NCBI RefSeq assembly: GCF_003387475.1
Contig: NZ_QUNO01000001.1
Coordinates: forward strand, 868,001 to 932,000
Source of the DNA: Kutzneria buriramensis
GTDB taxonomy: Bacteria > Actinomycetota > Actinomycetes > Mycobacteriales > Pseudonocardiaceae
Direction: 5' to 3'
DNA length: 64,000 bases
Position 1 is the first letter of the stretch. Every line of letters begins with the position of its first letter. A model generated the notes under the pieces. That model had not been told where the DNA came from. It searched no databases and worked only from the letters and a program-made list of their open reading frames with translations. The translations under genes and the position numbers were made by a program. Shown here in pieces: positions 55,661 to 64,000 of the stretch.

Positions 55661-56793
55661 TCACCGGCATCGGCGAGCTGACCACCAACGACGCCGAGCT
55701 GGGCAAGCTGCGCAACGCCGCCCTCGTGCTGGACGGCGGCCGGGTCGCCTGGGTCGGCGCCGCCGCCGACGCCCCGGACGCCGACGAATCCGTCGATGTC
55801 GATGGGCGCGCGGTGCTGCCCGGCTGGGTGGACAGCCACACGCACCTGGTCTTCGCCGGCGACCGCACCGCCGAGTTCGGGGCGCGGATGTCCGGCCAGC
55901 CCTACGCCGCCGGCGGCATCGCCGTCACGGTCGACGCCACGCGGGCCGCCAGCGACGCGAAACTGGCCGCCGGCCTTCGCAAACATGTCGACGAGGCCGT
56001 GTCGCAGGGCACCACGTACATCGAGACCAAGACCGGCTACGGCCTGACCGTCGCCGACGAACTGCGTTCGGCCGTGCTGGCCGGCCAGTACGCCGACGAG
56101 GTCACCTTCCTCGGCGCGCACCTGGTGCCGCCCGGCGCCAAGGCCGACGAGTACGTCGACCTCGTGTGCGGGCCGATGCTCGACGCCGTCGCGCCGCATG
56201 TGAGCTGGGCCGATGTGTTCTGCGAGACCGGCGCGTTCGACGAGGACCAGTCGCGGACGGTGCTCACCGCCGCCGGCAAGAAGGGCCTCGGGCTTCGGGT
56301 GCACGGCAACCAGCTCGGGCCCGGTCCCGGCGTGCGGCTGGCCGTGGAGGTCGGCGCCGCCAGCGTCGACCACTGCACGTACCTCACGCCCGCCGACGTC
56401 GCCGCCCTCGCTGACTCCGACACCGTCGCCACGCTGCTGCCCGCGTGCGACCTGTCCACGCGGCAGCCGCTGCCTGAGGTGCGGGCGCTGCTCGACGCCG
56501 GCGTCACCGTCGCCCTGGCGTCCAACTGCAACCCTGGCTCGTCGTACACGTCGTCGATGGCGTTCTGCGTCACCACCGCCGTGCTCCAGATGCGCATGAC
56601 CGTCGAGGAGGCCGTGCGTGCCGCCACGCTCGGCGGCGCGCAGGCCCTGCGCCGCGACGATGTCGGCGTGCTGCGGCCCGGCTCACGGGCCGACGTGCAC
56701 GTGCTGGACGCGCCGTCCACCACGCACCTCGCTTACCGCCCCGGCGTGCCGCTCACCTGGGCGGTGTGGCGCGCGGGCGTTCGACAGCGCTGA
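55645..56793 (+). CDS. hutI: Imidazolonepropionase
   Basis: 382-residue amidohydrolase that hydrolyses 4-imidazolone-5-propionate to N-formimino-glutamate. Motifs: [15 protein letters not shown] (about 60, HxH), [10 protein letters not shown] (about 116), [11 protein letters not shown] (about 216, His), SVDHCTYL (about 240, His) and [14 protein letters not shown] (about 291, where typical enzymes have SDxNPG). GTG 55645 with GGGGG upstream. Last gene of the hut operon; its 3' end overlaps surE antisense by 41 nt. Confidence 0.94.
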   Translation: MAAVLVTGIGELTTNDAELGKLRNAALVLDGGRVAWVGAAADAPDADESVDVDGRAVLPGWVDSHTHLVFAGDRTAEFGARMSGQPYAAGGIAVTVDATRAASDAKLAAGLRKHVDEAVSQGTTYIETKTGYGLTVADELRSAVLAGQYADEVTFLGAHLVPPGAKADEYVDLVCGPMLDAVAPHVSWADVFCETGAFDEDQSRTVLTAAGKKGLGLRVHGNQLGPGPGVRLAVEVGAASVDHCTYLTPADVAALADSDTVATLLPACDLSTRQPLPEVRALLDAGVTVALASNCNPGSSYTSSMAFCVTTAVLQMRMTVEEAVRAATLGGAQALRRDDVGVLRPGSRADVHVLDAPSTTHLAYRPGVPLTWAVWRAGVRQR

Positions 56794-57505
56794 CCGACCG
56801 CAGCTCGGTCACGGTCGCGTAGCCCGCCTCCAGCAGGCCCGCGTCCGAGTCCGGCTCCACCTCGTCGTCCAGGATCACCGTCTGGAGCTCGATCACGTCG
56901 TCGTCCTGGTTCACGATTCGGCTCTGCACCCGGCCGTACCTGGTGAGCGTGGCCCAGCGCAGCGGACCCGGGTCGGGCCGGTTGGGCACGTTCAGGTTGA
57001 GCACCGTGCCCGGCTCGATGAAGCCCAGGACGTCCTTCACGTACGGGTCGACGACGTCCCACAGCGGCGTGCCCGGCGGATCCCAGTGAACGTCCAGCGA
57101 CACCGCCAGCGCCGTGATCCCGTTGACGTGGGCCGTCAGCGCCGCGCCGACCGTGCCCGAGTGGATCAGCGCCCGGCCGATGTTCGCGCCGAAGTTGATG
57201 CCCGACAGCACCAGGTCCGGCCGGCCGCCGAAGGCCCCGCGGCAGGCCAGCAGCGCGATCAGGCCAGGGTGCGAGTCGACCGCGTAGGCCGGCACCCCCG
57301 GCAGCTCCTCGATGGTTCGCCGCGACAGCGCCACCTGCCGGTGTCCGCCCGACGCCGTCAGCCCGGCGCCGGTGCCACTGGCTTCGACGCTGGGCGCGGC
57401 GATGATCGTCTCGTGGCCCAGCTCCACCGCGCAGCGGGCCAGCGCGATCAGGCCGGGCGAGTCGATGCCGTCGTCATTGGTGACCAGTACGCGGAGAGAG
57501 TTCAC
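56753..57505 (-). CDS. surE: 5'/3'-nucleotidase SurE
   Basis: 250-residue SurE phosphatase. The N-terminal metal motif [13 protein letters not shown] (Asp-Asp) is at residue 7; [25 protein letters not shown] (about 98) provides the Ser/Asn ligands (shorter: [20 protein letters not shown]). The family dephosphorylates nucleoside monophosphates and polyphosphates and aids stationary-phase survival. ATG 57505. The C-terminal tail overlaps the hutI 3' end by 41 nt on the other strand. Confidence 0.93.
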   Translation of the reverse strand: MNSLRVLVTNDDGIDSPGLIALARCAVELGHETIIAAPSVEASGTGAGLTASGGHRQVALSRRTIEELPGVPAYAVDSHPGLIALLACRGAFGGRPDLVLSGINFGANIGRALIHSGTVGAALTAHVNGITALAVSLDVHWDPPGTPLWDVVDPYVKDVLGFIEPGTVLNLNVPNRPDPGPLRWATLTRYGRVQSRIVNQDDDVIELQTVILDDEVEPDSDAGLLEAGYATVTELRSVSAVERPRATPPR

Positions 57506-57532
57506 ACGTCAGTCGTACCCAATGACCTGCCT

Positions 57533-57579
57533 CAGATCTACATTCGGTGTGTCTGAGAGCGCGACTCGCGGGGGTTCAG
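57533..57579. repeat. Intergenic repeat family 2, half copy
   Basis: Matches the right arm of the repeat at 49079-49117 (ACATTCGGTGTGTC then GAGCGCGACTCGCGGGGG), including flanking CAGATCTA/CGAGATCC similarity, but the opposing arm is missing. It lies between surE and the DUF6104 gene and touches the DUF6104 stop. Confidence 0.75.
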
Positions 57580-57758
57580 TCGTCGAGGTCGTCGGAGTCG
57601 TCGCGGGCGAGGAAGGTGGCCAGGCGCTCGACGGGGGTCTCGAACTCGGGGTTCAGGTCGACGAAGGCGCGCAGGCGGTCGGCGAGCCAGGCGAGGGTGA
57701 CCTCCTCCTCGCCGCGCCGGTTCTCCAACTCCTCGATGCCACGGTCGGTGAAGTACAC
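57576..57758 (-). CDS. DUF6104 family small protein
   Basis: 60 residues: MYFTDRGIEELENRRGEEEV at the N-terminus, VTLAWLADRLRAFVDLNPEF and an acidic end ARDDSDDLDD. The family is actinobacterial, usually downstream of the 2-oxoglutarate decarboxylase/dehydrogenase gene, and is uncharacterised. Its place 142 nt after kgd on the same strand suggests co-regulation or a partner role. ATG 57758. Confidence 0.8.
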   Translation of the reverse strand: MYFTDRGIEELENRRGEEEVTLAWLADRLRAFVDLNPEFETPVERLATFLARDDSDDLDD

Positions 57759-57900
57759 AGTGTCCTTTCGCCGCGTTCCGCGGCGGGCGAGGTCGCGCCG
57801 GTCTCTTCGCCTAGTCCGGAAAATCGCTGAGAAGTTGCGATTTTCCGGCGAGCGGCTCCAGAGACCGGCGCGACCTCGCGGCCGCCCGGGAACTACAACC
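57759..57900. repeat. Long nested hairpin between kgd and DUF6104 gene (related to repeat family 1)
   Basis: Outer arms 57790-57806 and 57860-57876 pair perfectly over 17 bp; inner arms 57816-57827 and 57837-57848 pair over 12 bp. The 5' flank (CAGTGTC, then GTTCCGCG and GGGCGAGG) resembles the flank of the repeat near 760-795, and the 3' flank has the same GACCTCGCGG-type ending. The interior is different. It can act as terminator or processing site in the kgd transcript. Confidence 0.7.
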
Positions 57901-60900
57901 TCACGCGAAGGCCTTGGTGATGATGTCGCGCTGCTCGACCTCGTGCACCTTGCTGAAGCCCGAGGCCGGGGCGGCCATGGGGCGGCGGGACACGCGGCGA
58001 AGCTTGCCCTGCACCTGCGGCAGCGCCTCCGGGATGACCAGGCCCAGGTGCGGCCACGCGCCCTGGTTGGCCGGCTCCTCCTGCACCCAGCGGATGTCGC
58101 TGACGTTCGGGTACCGGTCGAGCACGGCGGCCAGCTTGCGCTCGGGCAGCGGGTAGAGCTGCTCGATGCGGGCGATGGCGACGTTGTTCGCGCCCAGCTT
58201 CGCCTTCTCGGCGGCCAGCTCGTAGTAGATCTTGCCGCTGCACAGCAGCAGCCGGTCGACCTGCTCCGGGCTGGGCTGCGTCGGGTCGTCGATGACGGAC
58301 ATGAACCGGCCCGTGGTGAAGTCCTCGACGGAGCTGGCGGCGGCCTTGAGGCGCAGCATGGACTTCGGCGTGAAGACCACCATCGGCCGCTTCACACCGT
58401 CGAGCGCGTGCCGGCGCAGCAGGTGGAAGTAGTTGGCCGGGGTGGACGGCACGGCGACGGTCATCGAGCCCTCGGCGCACAGCTGGAGGAATCGCTCGAT
58501 GCGGCCGGAGCTGTGGTCGGGGCCCTGCCCCTCCAGGCCGTGCGGCAGCAGCAGCACGACGTTGCCGCGCTGGCCCCACTTGGCCTCGCCGGAGGAGATG
58601 AACTCGTCGATGATCGACTGGGCGCCGTTGACGAAGTCGCCGAACTGCGCCTCCCACAGCACCAGCGCGTCCGGGTTGGCCACCGAGTAGCCGTACTCGA
58701 AGCCGACGGCCGCGAACTCCGACAGCGCCGAGTCGTAGACCATGAACTTGCCCTGGCTCTCGGCCAGGTTCTGCAGCGGCGTGTACTCGGCGCTGGTCTT
58801 GCGGTCGATGACGACCGAGTGCCGCTGGCCGAAGGTGCCGCGCTGGGAGTCCTGGCCGGACAGCCGGACCGTCTTGCCCTCCATCACCAGCGAGCCGAAC
58901 GCGAGCAGCTCGCCGAAGCCCCAGTCGATGCCGCCCTCGTGCGCCATCTGCGCCCGGCGCTCCAGCACCGGCTTCACCCGCGGGTGGGCGTTGAAGCCCT
59001 CCGGCAGATCGATCTGGGCCTGGCCGATGTGGGCCACGGTCTCGGCGGAGACGGCGGTCGGCACCTTCGCCGGCACCTGCTGCTCGGACTCCACCGAGTT
59101 GGTCGGCTTGACCGGGTGCTTCTCCAGCTCGCGGACCTCGTTGAAGACGTGCTCGAGCTGGCTGGCGTAGTCGCGCAGCGCCTTCTCGGCCTCGTCCACG
59201 GAGATGTCGCCGCGGCCGATCAGCGACTCGGTGTAGGTCTTCCGCACCGAGCGCTTGGTGTCGATGATGTCGTACATCGCCGGCTGGGTCATCGACGGGT
59301 CGTCGCCCTCGTTGTGGCCGCGGCGGCGGTAGCAGATCATGTCGATGACGACGTCCTTGTGGAACGCCTGCCGGTACTCGACGGCCAGCTTGGCCACCCA
59401 GTAGCAGGCCTCCGGGTCGTCGCCGTTCACGTGGAAGACCGGCGCGCCGATCATCTTGGCCACGTCGGTGCAGTACTTGGACGACCGCGAGTGCTCCGGG
59501 TTGGTGGTGAAGCCGACCTGGTTGTTCACCACGACGTGCACGGTGCCGCCGGTGCGGTAGCCGCGCAGCAGCGCCAGGTTCAGCGTCTCGGCGACCACGC
59601 CCTGGCCGGCGAACGCGGCGTCGCCGTGCATCGCCACCGGCAGCACGGTGTAGCCCTCGGTGCCCTTGTCCAGCAGGTCCTGCTTGGCCCGGACGATGCC
59701 CTCCAGCACCGGGTCCACGGCCTCCAGGTGGGACGGGTTGGAGGCCAGCGACACCTTGGTCTCGCCGTCGCCGAACATCCGGAAGTACTTGCCCTCGGCG
59801 CCCAGGTGGTACTTGACGTCGCCGGAGCCGTGCGCCTGGCCCGGGTCGAGGTTGCCCTCGAACTCGCGGAAGATCTGCGAGATCGGCTTGCCCACGATGT
59901 TGGCCAGCACGTTCAGCCGGCCGCGGTGCGGCATGCCGATGACGACCTCGTCCAGCTCGTGCTCGGCCGCCTTGTCCAGCACCGCGTCCAGCAGCGGGAT
60001 CAGCGTCTCGCCGCCCTCCAGCGAGAACCGCCGCTGACCGACGTACTTGGTCTGCAGGAAGGTCTCGAAGGCCTCGGCCGCGTTCAGCTTGGACAGGATG
60101 TACTTCTGCACGGTGGCCGGCGGCTTCTCGTGCACGACCTCGACCCGCTCCTGGAGCCAGCGCCGCTCGGCGGGCTCCAGGATGTGCGTGTACTCGACGC
60201 CGACGGTGCGGCAGTAGGAGTTGCGCAGCACGCCGAGGATGTCGCGCAGCTTCATCTTCTCCTGGCCGGCGAAGCCGCCCACGGCGAACTCGCGGTCCAG
60301 GTCCCACAGGGTCAGGCCGTGCGAGAGCACGTCCAGGTCCTCGTGCCGGCGCTGCCGGTAGTTCAGCGGGTCGGTGTCGGCCATCAGGTGGCCGCGCGAG
60401 CGGAACGCGTCGATCAGCTCGATCACCCGGGCGGTCTTGTCGACCGAGCCCTCGGGCAGGTCCTCGACCCAGCGGATCGGCTCGTAGGGCAGCCGCAGCG
60501 AGGTGAAGATGTCGTCGTAGAAGCCGTTCTCACCGAGCAGCAGCTGGTGGATGCGGCGCAGGAACTCGCCGGACTCGGCGCCCTGGATGATGCGGTGGTC
60601 GTAGGTCGAGGTGAGCGTCATGATCTTGCTGACGCCCATCTCGACCAGGGCCTTCTCGCTGGTGCCCTGGAAGTGCGCCGGGTACTCCATGGCGCCGACG
60701 CCGATGATCGCGCCCTGGCCGGCGGTCAGCCGCGGCACCGAGTGGTTGGTGCCGATGGTGCCCGGGTTGGTCAGCTGGATGGTGCTGCCGGCGAAGTCGT
60801 CGGCGGTCAGGCCGCCGCCGCGGGCCTTGCGGATCAGGTCCTCGTAGGCCTGCCAGAACTGCGTGAACGTCATCGTCTCGCAGTTCTTGATGGCCGCCAC

Positions 60901-61605
60901 CACCAGCGTGCGCTGGCCGTTCTTGCCGGGCAGGTCGATGGCCAGGCCCAGGTTCACGTGCTCCGGGGTGATGATCGAGGGCTTGCCGTCGACCACGCCG
61001 TAGGAGTTGTTCATGTTCGGGTACGACTCGAGCGCCTTGACCAGCGCGTACCCGATGATGTGGGTGAAGGAGACCTTGCCGCCGCGGGTCCGCTTCAGGT
61101 GGTTGTTGATGACGATGCGGTTGTCCGCGAGCAGCTTCGCCGGGACCGCGCGCACGGAGGTCGCGGTCGGCACGGTGAGCGAGGCGTCCATGTTCCGGGC
61201 GATCGCCGCGGCGGCGCCGCGCAGCACCTTCACCTCGGAGCCGGCGGCCGGCTTCACGGGGGCGGCGGTGGCCGAGGCGGCCGGCGTCGGCTTGGTGCTC
61301 GGCAGCGTCGTCTCGGCCGGGGTGGAGGCGGCGGCCGGCGCGGCCGGCTGCGGGGCCGGCGGGGTGGCGACCCGGCCGTTGGCCGGGGCGGCCGGCGGGG
61401 CCGTGGTGGTGGCCGTGGCCGTGGCCGTCGCGGTGGCGGCACTGGCGCCGTTGGCCGCGGTGCTGCGCTGCGTCGCCTTGTAGTCGGCGAAGAAGTCATG
61501 CCACGCCGGGTCGACCGACGACGGATCGGCGAGGAACTGGTCGTACATCTCCTCGACCAGCCACTCGTTCGGGCCGAACTGCGACGCAGAGCTGGAGCTG
61601 GACAC
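57901..61605 (-). CDS. kgd: Multifunctional 2-oxoglutarate metabolism enzyme (Kgd/SucA-SucB fusion)
   Basis: 1234 residues, the actinobacterial fusion of a succinyltransferase-like domain and the E1o domain. N-terminus [20 protein letters not shown], then a Pro/Ala linker (about 45-130), acyltransferase domain (about 140-370) with [16 protein letters not shown] (catalytic His about 335), then ThDP-dependent E1 with [20 protein letters not shown] (about 553), [11 protein letters not shown] (about 663) and [17 protein letters not shown]. It performs 2-oxoglutarate decarboxylase, carboligase and dehydrogenase reactions and is regulated by GarA-type proteins. GTG 61605. The lipoyl domain is absent, as usual. 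Confidence 0.97.
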   Translation of the reverse strand: MSSSSSASQFGPNEWLVEEMYDQFLADPSSVDPAWHDFFADYKATQRSTAANGASAATATATATATTTAPPAAPANGRVATPPAPQPAAPAAASTPAETTLPSTKPTPAASATAAPVKPAAGSEVKVLRGAAAAIARNMDASLTVPTATSVRAVPAKLLADNRIVINNHLKRTRGGKVSFTHIIGYALVKALESYPNMNNSYGVVDGKPSIITPEHVNLGLAIDLPGKNGQRTLVVAAIKNCETMTFTQFWQAYEDLIRKARGGGLTADDFAGSTIQLTNPGTIGTNHSVPRLTAGQGAIIGVGAMEYPAHFQGTSEKALVEMGVSKIMTLTSTYDHRIIQGAESGEFLRRIHQLLLGENGFYDDIFTSLRLPYEPIRWVEDLPEGSVDKTARVIELIDAFRSRGHLMADTDPLNYRQRRHEDLDVLSHGLTLWDLDREFAVGGFAGQEKMKLRDILGVLRNSYCRTVGVEYTHILEPAERRWLQERVEVVHEKPPATVQKYILSKLNAAEAFETFLQTKYVGQRRFSLEGGETLIPLLDAVLDKAAEHELDEVVIGMPHRGRLNVLANIVGKPISQIFREFEGNLDPGQAHGSGDVKYHLGAEGKYFRMFGDGETKVSLASNPSHLEAVDPVLEGIVRAKQDLLDKGTEGYTVLPVAMHGDAAFAGQGVVAETLNLALLRGYRTGGTVHVVVNNQVGFTTNPEHSRSSKYCTDVAKMIGAPVFHVNGDDPEACYWVAKLAVEYRQAFHKDVVIDMICYRRRGHNEGDDPSMTQPAMYDIIDTKRSVRKTYTESLIGRGDISVDEAEKALRDYASQLEHVFNEVRELEKHPVKPTNSVESEQQVPAKVPTAVSAETVAHIGQAQIDLPEGFNAHPRVKPVLERRAQMAHEGGIDWGFGELLAFGSLVMEGKTVRLSGQDSQRGTFGQRHSVVIDRKTSAEYTPLQNLAESQGKFMVYDSALSEFAAVGFEYGYSVANPDALVLWEAQFGDFVNGAQSIIDEFISSGEAKWGQRGNVVLLLPHGLEGQGPDHSSGRIERFLQLCAEGSMTVAVPSTPANYFHLLRRHALDGVKRPMVVFTPKSMLRLKAAASSVEDFTTGRFMSVIDDPTQPSPEQVDRLLLCSGKIYYELAAEKAKLGANNVAIARIEQLYPLPERKLAAVLDRYPNVSDIRWVQEEPANQGAWPHLGLVIPEALPQVQGKLRRVSRRPMAAPASGFSKVHEVEQRDIITKAFA

Positions 61606-61804
61606 GGCTGGCGCTCGCCTCTATCTATCTCGCTAGTGGTACTGACTCACTCCGCAGCAAGGCTAGTACTCCGCGTAGGTCGCTTCACACACAGCCAAGC
61701 GCGCACAACGTCAGGTGGATCACATGATCAATCCAGATTCTCCCACCGTCCCGGCCTTCTGACCGGCGATGTTGAGCAGGGCTTAGGGAACTGGATCGTT
61801 TCAG

Positions 61805-61820
61805 CCGTGCATTTGCACGG
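61805..61820. promoter_or_regulatory. Palindrome CCGTGCA-TT-TGCACGG
   Basis: Perfect 7-bp arms with a 2-nt centre, about 200 nt upstream of kgd. Operator-like; the rest of 61606-61879 shows no gene and no clear promoter consensus. Confidence 0.5.
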
Positions 61821-61879
61821 GGAACAACTGTGGCCGGAACCACGTTTGATATGCCCTCAAGCCCCGGCGCTGGGCTTTT

Positions 61880-62028
61880 GGCGCCGCCTTCGGCGTCGCG
61901 GCTCGGCCCCTTCGGTGGCCGATGCCTCGCCCTTGCCACAGGTCAAGCGCCGCATCGGCACGGTGGTCCGGCGCGTCGAGTGGCGGCGCGTGACCTGCGC
62001 CAACCGGGCGAAGCATCGCCGGGCCTCG
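61880..62028. repeat. Intergenic hairpin repeat, family 1 copy B
   Basis: Bases 61880-61908 equal 802-830 and core 61924-62014 aligns without gaps to 846-936. Inner stem: 61939-61945 with 61991-61997 and 61947-61953 with 61983-61989. The bases in these arms differ from copy A at many positions yet remain complementary. Confidence 0.7.
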
Positions 62029-62084
62029 CATTCGTCGGTCACCCCCACTCGCCCCATCCGTTGCACGTGCACTTTCGGGTGACT

Positions 62085-62149
62085 CCTGATGCAGTGAAGG
62101 ACGCCTTCACTGCATTGAACGCGGGTAAGGCGTCCTTCCCTGCATCAGG
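62085..62149. terminator. Two mutually exclusive hairpins downstream of ABC exporter
   Basis: Long form: 62085-62107 pairs with 62127-62149 (23 nt, one mismatch). Short form: TGCAGTGAAGG (62090-62100) pairs with 62104-62114 around ACG. Both use the same left segment, so only one can form. It lies 16 nt beyond the exporter stop and most likely ends its transcript. Confidence 0.75.
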
Positions 62150-62164
62150 TGGTACCTGGGCGGG

Positions 62165-64000
62165 TTACGCGGCGTCGTCTAGGTGGGCTCCCGTGCGCCA
62201 CATCTCGGCGTAGCGGCCGCCGGCCTCCAGGAGCTCGGCGTGGGTGCCCTGCTCGACGATCCGGCCCTGTTCCAACACGACGATCCGGTCCGCGCGGGCG
62301 GCGGTGGCCAAGCGGTGCGCCACCACGAAGGTCGTCCGCCGACCGGCCAGGCGCTCGCTGGCGGCCAGCACGGTGGCCTCGGTGGCCGGGTCCAGCGCGG
62401 CGGTGGCCTCGTCGAGCAACAGGATCGCGGGGTCGACGAGCTCGGCACGGGCCAAGGCCACCAGCTGGCGCTGACCGGCCGACAGCGCCTGGCCGCGTTC
62501 GCCGACCTGCTGGTGCATTGCATGCTGTAGACCGGCGACCTGTCGCAGCGCGCCGACGGCACGTACGGCGGCAGTGACCTCGTCGCGGGACGCGGTGGGA
62601 CGGCCGTAGCGCACGTTGTCGGCGACGTCGCCGACGAACAGGTGCGCCTCCTGCGGCACGACACCGAGCCGGCCGCGGTAGGCGTCCAGGTCGTAGTCAC
62701 GCACGTTGACGCCGTCGACGAGCACGGCACCGCCGGTCACGTCGTAGAACCGCGCGACGAGTTTCACGAGCGTGGACTTGCCGGCGCCGGTGCGGCCGAC
62801 GAGCGCGACGGTCTCGCCGGCGCGAACGTGCAGGCTCACGCCGTCCAGTGCGGGCGTTGCGGCGCCCTCGTAGCGGAATGTCACGTCACGCAGTTCGATC
62901 TCGCCGCGCAGCGTCGACGGCAGCGGCACGGGCTTCGCGGGCGGCACGATCGACGACGGCGTGTGCAGCAGCTCGCCGATGCGCTTGAGGCCGACCATCG
63001 CCTGCTGGTAGCCGTCGAACACGCCGGACAGCTGTTGCACGGGCGCGAAAAACAGCCCGAGGTACAGCTGGAACGCCAGCAGCGCACCGGCACTGAGGTC
63101 GCCGCTGGCCACGCGGTACGCGCCGACCGCCAGCACCGCCGCCTGCGCCGCACCGGAAAGCAGCGCCACGAAAGGGAAGTACACGGCGATGTAGCGCTGT
63201 GCGCGCAGCCGTGAGGTCCGGTAGGCGAGGCTGCGCTCGCCGAACTCCCGCGCCGAGTACTGCTCACGCGTGAACGCCTGCGTGACCCGAAGGCCGGACA
63301 CGTTCTCCTGGAGGTCGGCGTTCACGACGCTGACCCGCTCACGCGCCTGCGCGTACGCCGCGGAGGACGCCTTGCGGAAGAAGTACGTCGCCACGGCCAG
63401 AATCGGGATCGCCGCCATCGACACCAGCGCCAGCCCGATGTCCGTGACGAGCAGTGCCACCGCGATGCCCACGATCGTCAGCGCGCTCACCGCCGCTGTC
63501 ACCAGACCGGTCTGGAGGAACGTCGACAGGGCGTCGACGTCCGTGGTCATGCGGGTCATGATGCGGCCGGCGAGCTCACGCTCGTAGTAGTCCAGGCCGA
63601 GCCGTTGCAGATGCGCAAAGCTGCGTACCCGCAACACATAGAGCAGACGCTCTCCGACCCGAGCCGTCATGACGGTCTCCAGGCGCGTGTTCACCCAGTT
63701 GACGACGACGATGCCGGCGCCGAGCCCGGTAGCGATCCACAATGCGCTCATCGTGCCCCGCGTGACGCCGTCATCCACGCCGTAGCGCACCAGCGCCGGC
63801 AGTGCCATCGAGCTGAGGGCGTCGATCGTCACGAGCAGGCCCACCAGCAGCAGCGACCAGCGCACCGGCCGCAGCAGCGACACCAACCCGAACTTGCGGT
63901 CTGTGGCGCCGGTGTCGGGGCTCAGGTTCGGCTGTTCCGTCGCCTCGGGCAGCGGCACGAGATCCGGCACGTCCTCCTGCTCCGGCTCGACCTCCGGCCA
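62165..64000 (-). CDS. ABC exporter, fused membrane and ATPase domains (5' end outside window or at 63970)
   Basis: Type IV (multidrug/lipid exporter) ABC protein. The membrane domain (about 30-320, with helices such as SLLLVGLLVTIDALSSMALP) is followed by the NBD: Walker A LVGRTGAGKSTLVKL (about 385), Q-loop VPQEAHLFVG, signature LSAGQRQLVALARAEL (about 489; LSAGQ variant of LSGGQ), Walker B LLLDEATAALD and H-loop VAHRL. The frame stays open to base 64000 with an acidic Pro/Glu stretch (WPEVEPEQED), so the gene may start upstream; GTG 63970 has AGGAGG only 2 nt away. Possibly one half of a heterodimer or a double-length transporter. Confidence 0.88.
   Translation of the reverse strand, partial: WPEVEPEQEDVPDLVPLPEATEQPNLSPDTGATDRKFGLVSLLRPVRWSLLLVGLLVTIDALSSMALPALVRYGVDDGVTRGTMSALWIATGLGAGIVVVNWVNTRLETVMTARVGERLLYVLRVRSFAHLQRLGLDYYERELAGRIMTRMTTDVDALSTFLQTGLVTAAVSALTIVGIAVALLVTDIGLALVSMAAIPILAVATYFFRKASSAAYAQARERVSVVNADLQENVSGLRVTQAFTREQYSAREFGERSLAYRTSRLRAQRYIAVYFPFVALLSGAAQAAVLAVGAYRVASGDLSAGALLAFQLYLGLFFAPVQQLSGVFDGYQQAMVGLKRIGELLHTPSSIVPPAKPVPLPSTLRGEIELRDVTFRYEGAATPALDGVSLHVRAGETVALVGRTGAGKSTLVKLVARFYDVTGGAVLVDGVNVRDYDLDAYRGRLGVVPQEAHLFVGDVADNVRYGRPTASRDEVTAAVRAVGALRQVAGLQHAMHQQVGERGQALSAGQRQLVALARAELVDPAILLLDEATAALDPATEATVLAASERLAGRRTTFVVAHRLATAARADRIVVLEQGRIVEQGTHAELLEAGGRYAEMWRTGAHLDDAA

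Noticed and set aside
57547-62082. A 1511-codon plus-strand open frame across kgd
   Set aside because: Arg/His/Leu-rich antisense shadow of the Kgd gene; no motif, and kgd is unambiguous.

Overview
The window is chromosomal DNA of a high-GC actinomycete, most likely of the Pseudonocardiaceae (Kutzneria, Amycolatopsis or Saccharothrix-like); the family assignment is inference. Evidence: strong third-position GC bias, many GTG and 4-base-overlap (ATGA/GTGA) starts, WhiB, SigR/RsrA, bL37, LpqB, Kgd and Ni-SOD genes. Gene order from about 1 to 25.6 kb closely follows the Mycobacterium tuberculosis block Rv3244c to Rv3214 (lpqB, comF, hpf, secA1, Rv3235-like, rsgA, aroA, SRAP, sigH/sigR, anti-sigma, TB7.3, pdtaS, whiB1, lipid kinase, Rv3217c-like, GNAT, gpm2-like).

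Layout. 1-12.8 kb: housekeeping (lipoprotein LpqB 3' end, ComF, ribosome hibernation factor, SecA1) followed by small enzymes, an orphan Imm21-type immunity gene, a TrmH methyltransferase, a WS/DGAT acyltransferase and PruA. 12.8-16.7 kb (minus strand): aroA-rsgA-16S rRNA m7G1405-type methyltransferase-lipoprotein operon. 16.8-25.6 kb: SRAP, SigR/RsrA redox circuit with a visible SigR promoter, bL37, biotinyl protein, PdtaS kinase, WhiB1 with a CRP-like site, lipid kinase, GNAT and phosphatase. 25.7-32.6 kb: accessory genes, including an overlapping pair made of a histidine-ammonia-lyase fold protein that has lost the MIO serine plus an ornithine-cyclodeaminase-like protein, a small protein with an amyloid/RHIM-like motif, and an AfsR/SARP-NB-ARC-TPR regulator.

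32.6-37.7 kb is the clearest island: a gene-poor, hairpin-rich stretch, then lower-GC genes (PadR-type regulator with a palindromic operator, coiled-coil protein, small membrane protein, zinc-ribbon protein, short hypothetical). A 29-bp perfect direct repeat of the sodN 3' end, with diverged copies of the sodN terminator beside it, bounds about 4.1 kb. This looks like an integrated element using the sodN 3' end as attachment site, although no integrase is visible.

37.7-49 kb: sodN/sodX, an orphan RmlC-like epimerase, malic enzyme, a multi-PAS GGDEF-EAL protein, a branched-polyamine synthase homologue and a complete glycine-betaine/choline-type ABC importer. 49-56.8 kb: IclR regulator divergent from a histidine utilisation operon hutH-hutU-M20 hydrolase-hutF-hutI, in which the M20 enzyme takes the place of HutG. 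56.8-64 kb: surE, DUF6104, the large Kgd/SucA 2-oxoglutarate enzyme and an ABC exporter running off the window.

Two intergenic repeat families recur. One (about 780-950 and 61.88-62.03 kb, with a structural relative at 57.76-57.90 kb) shows compensatory base changes in its hairpin arms. The other is a repeat whose conserved arm reads from a run of C through GCGAGTCGCGCTCT to ACACCGAATGT (49.0 and 57.5 kb, partial at 44.1 kb).
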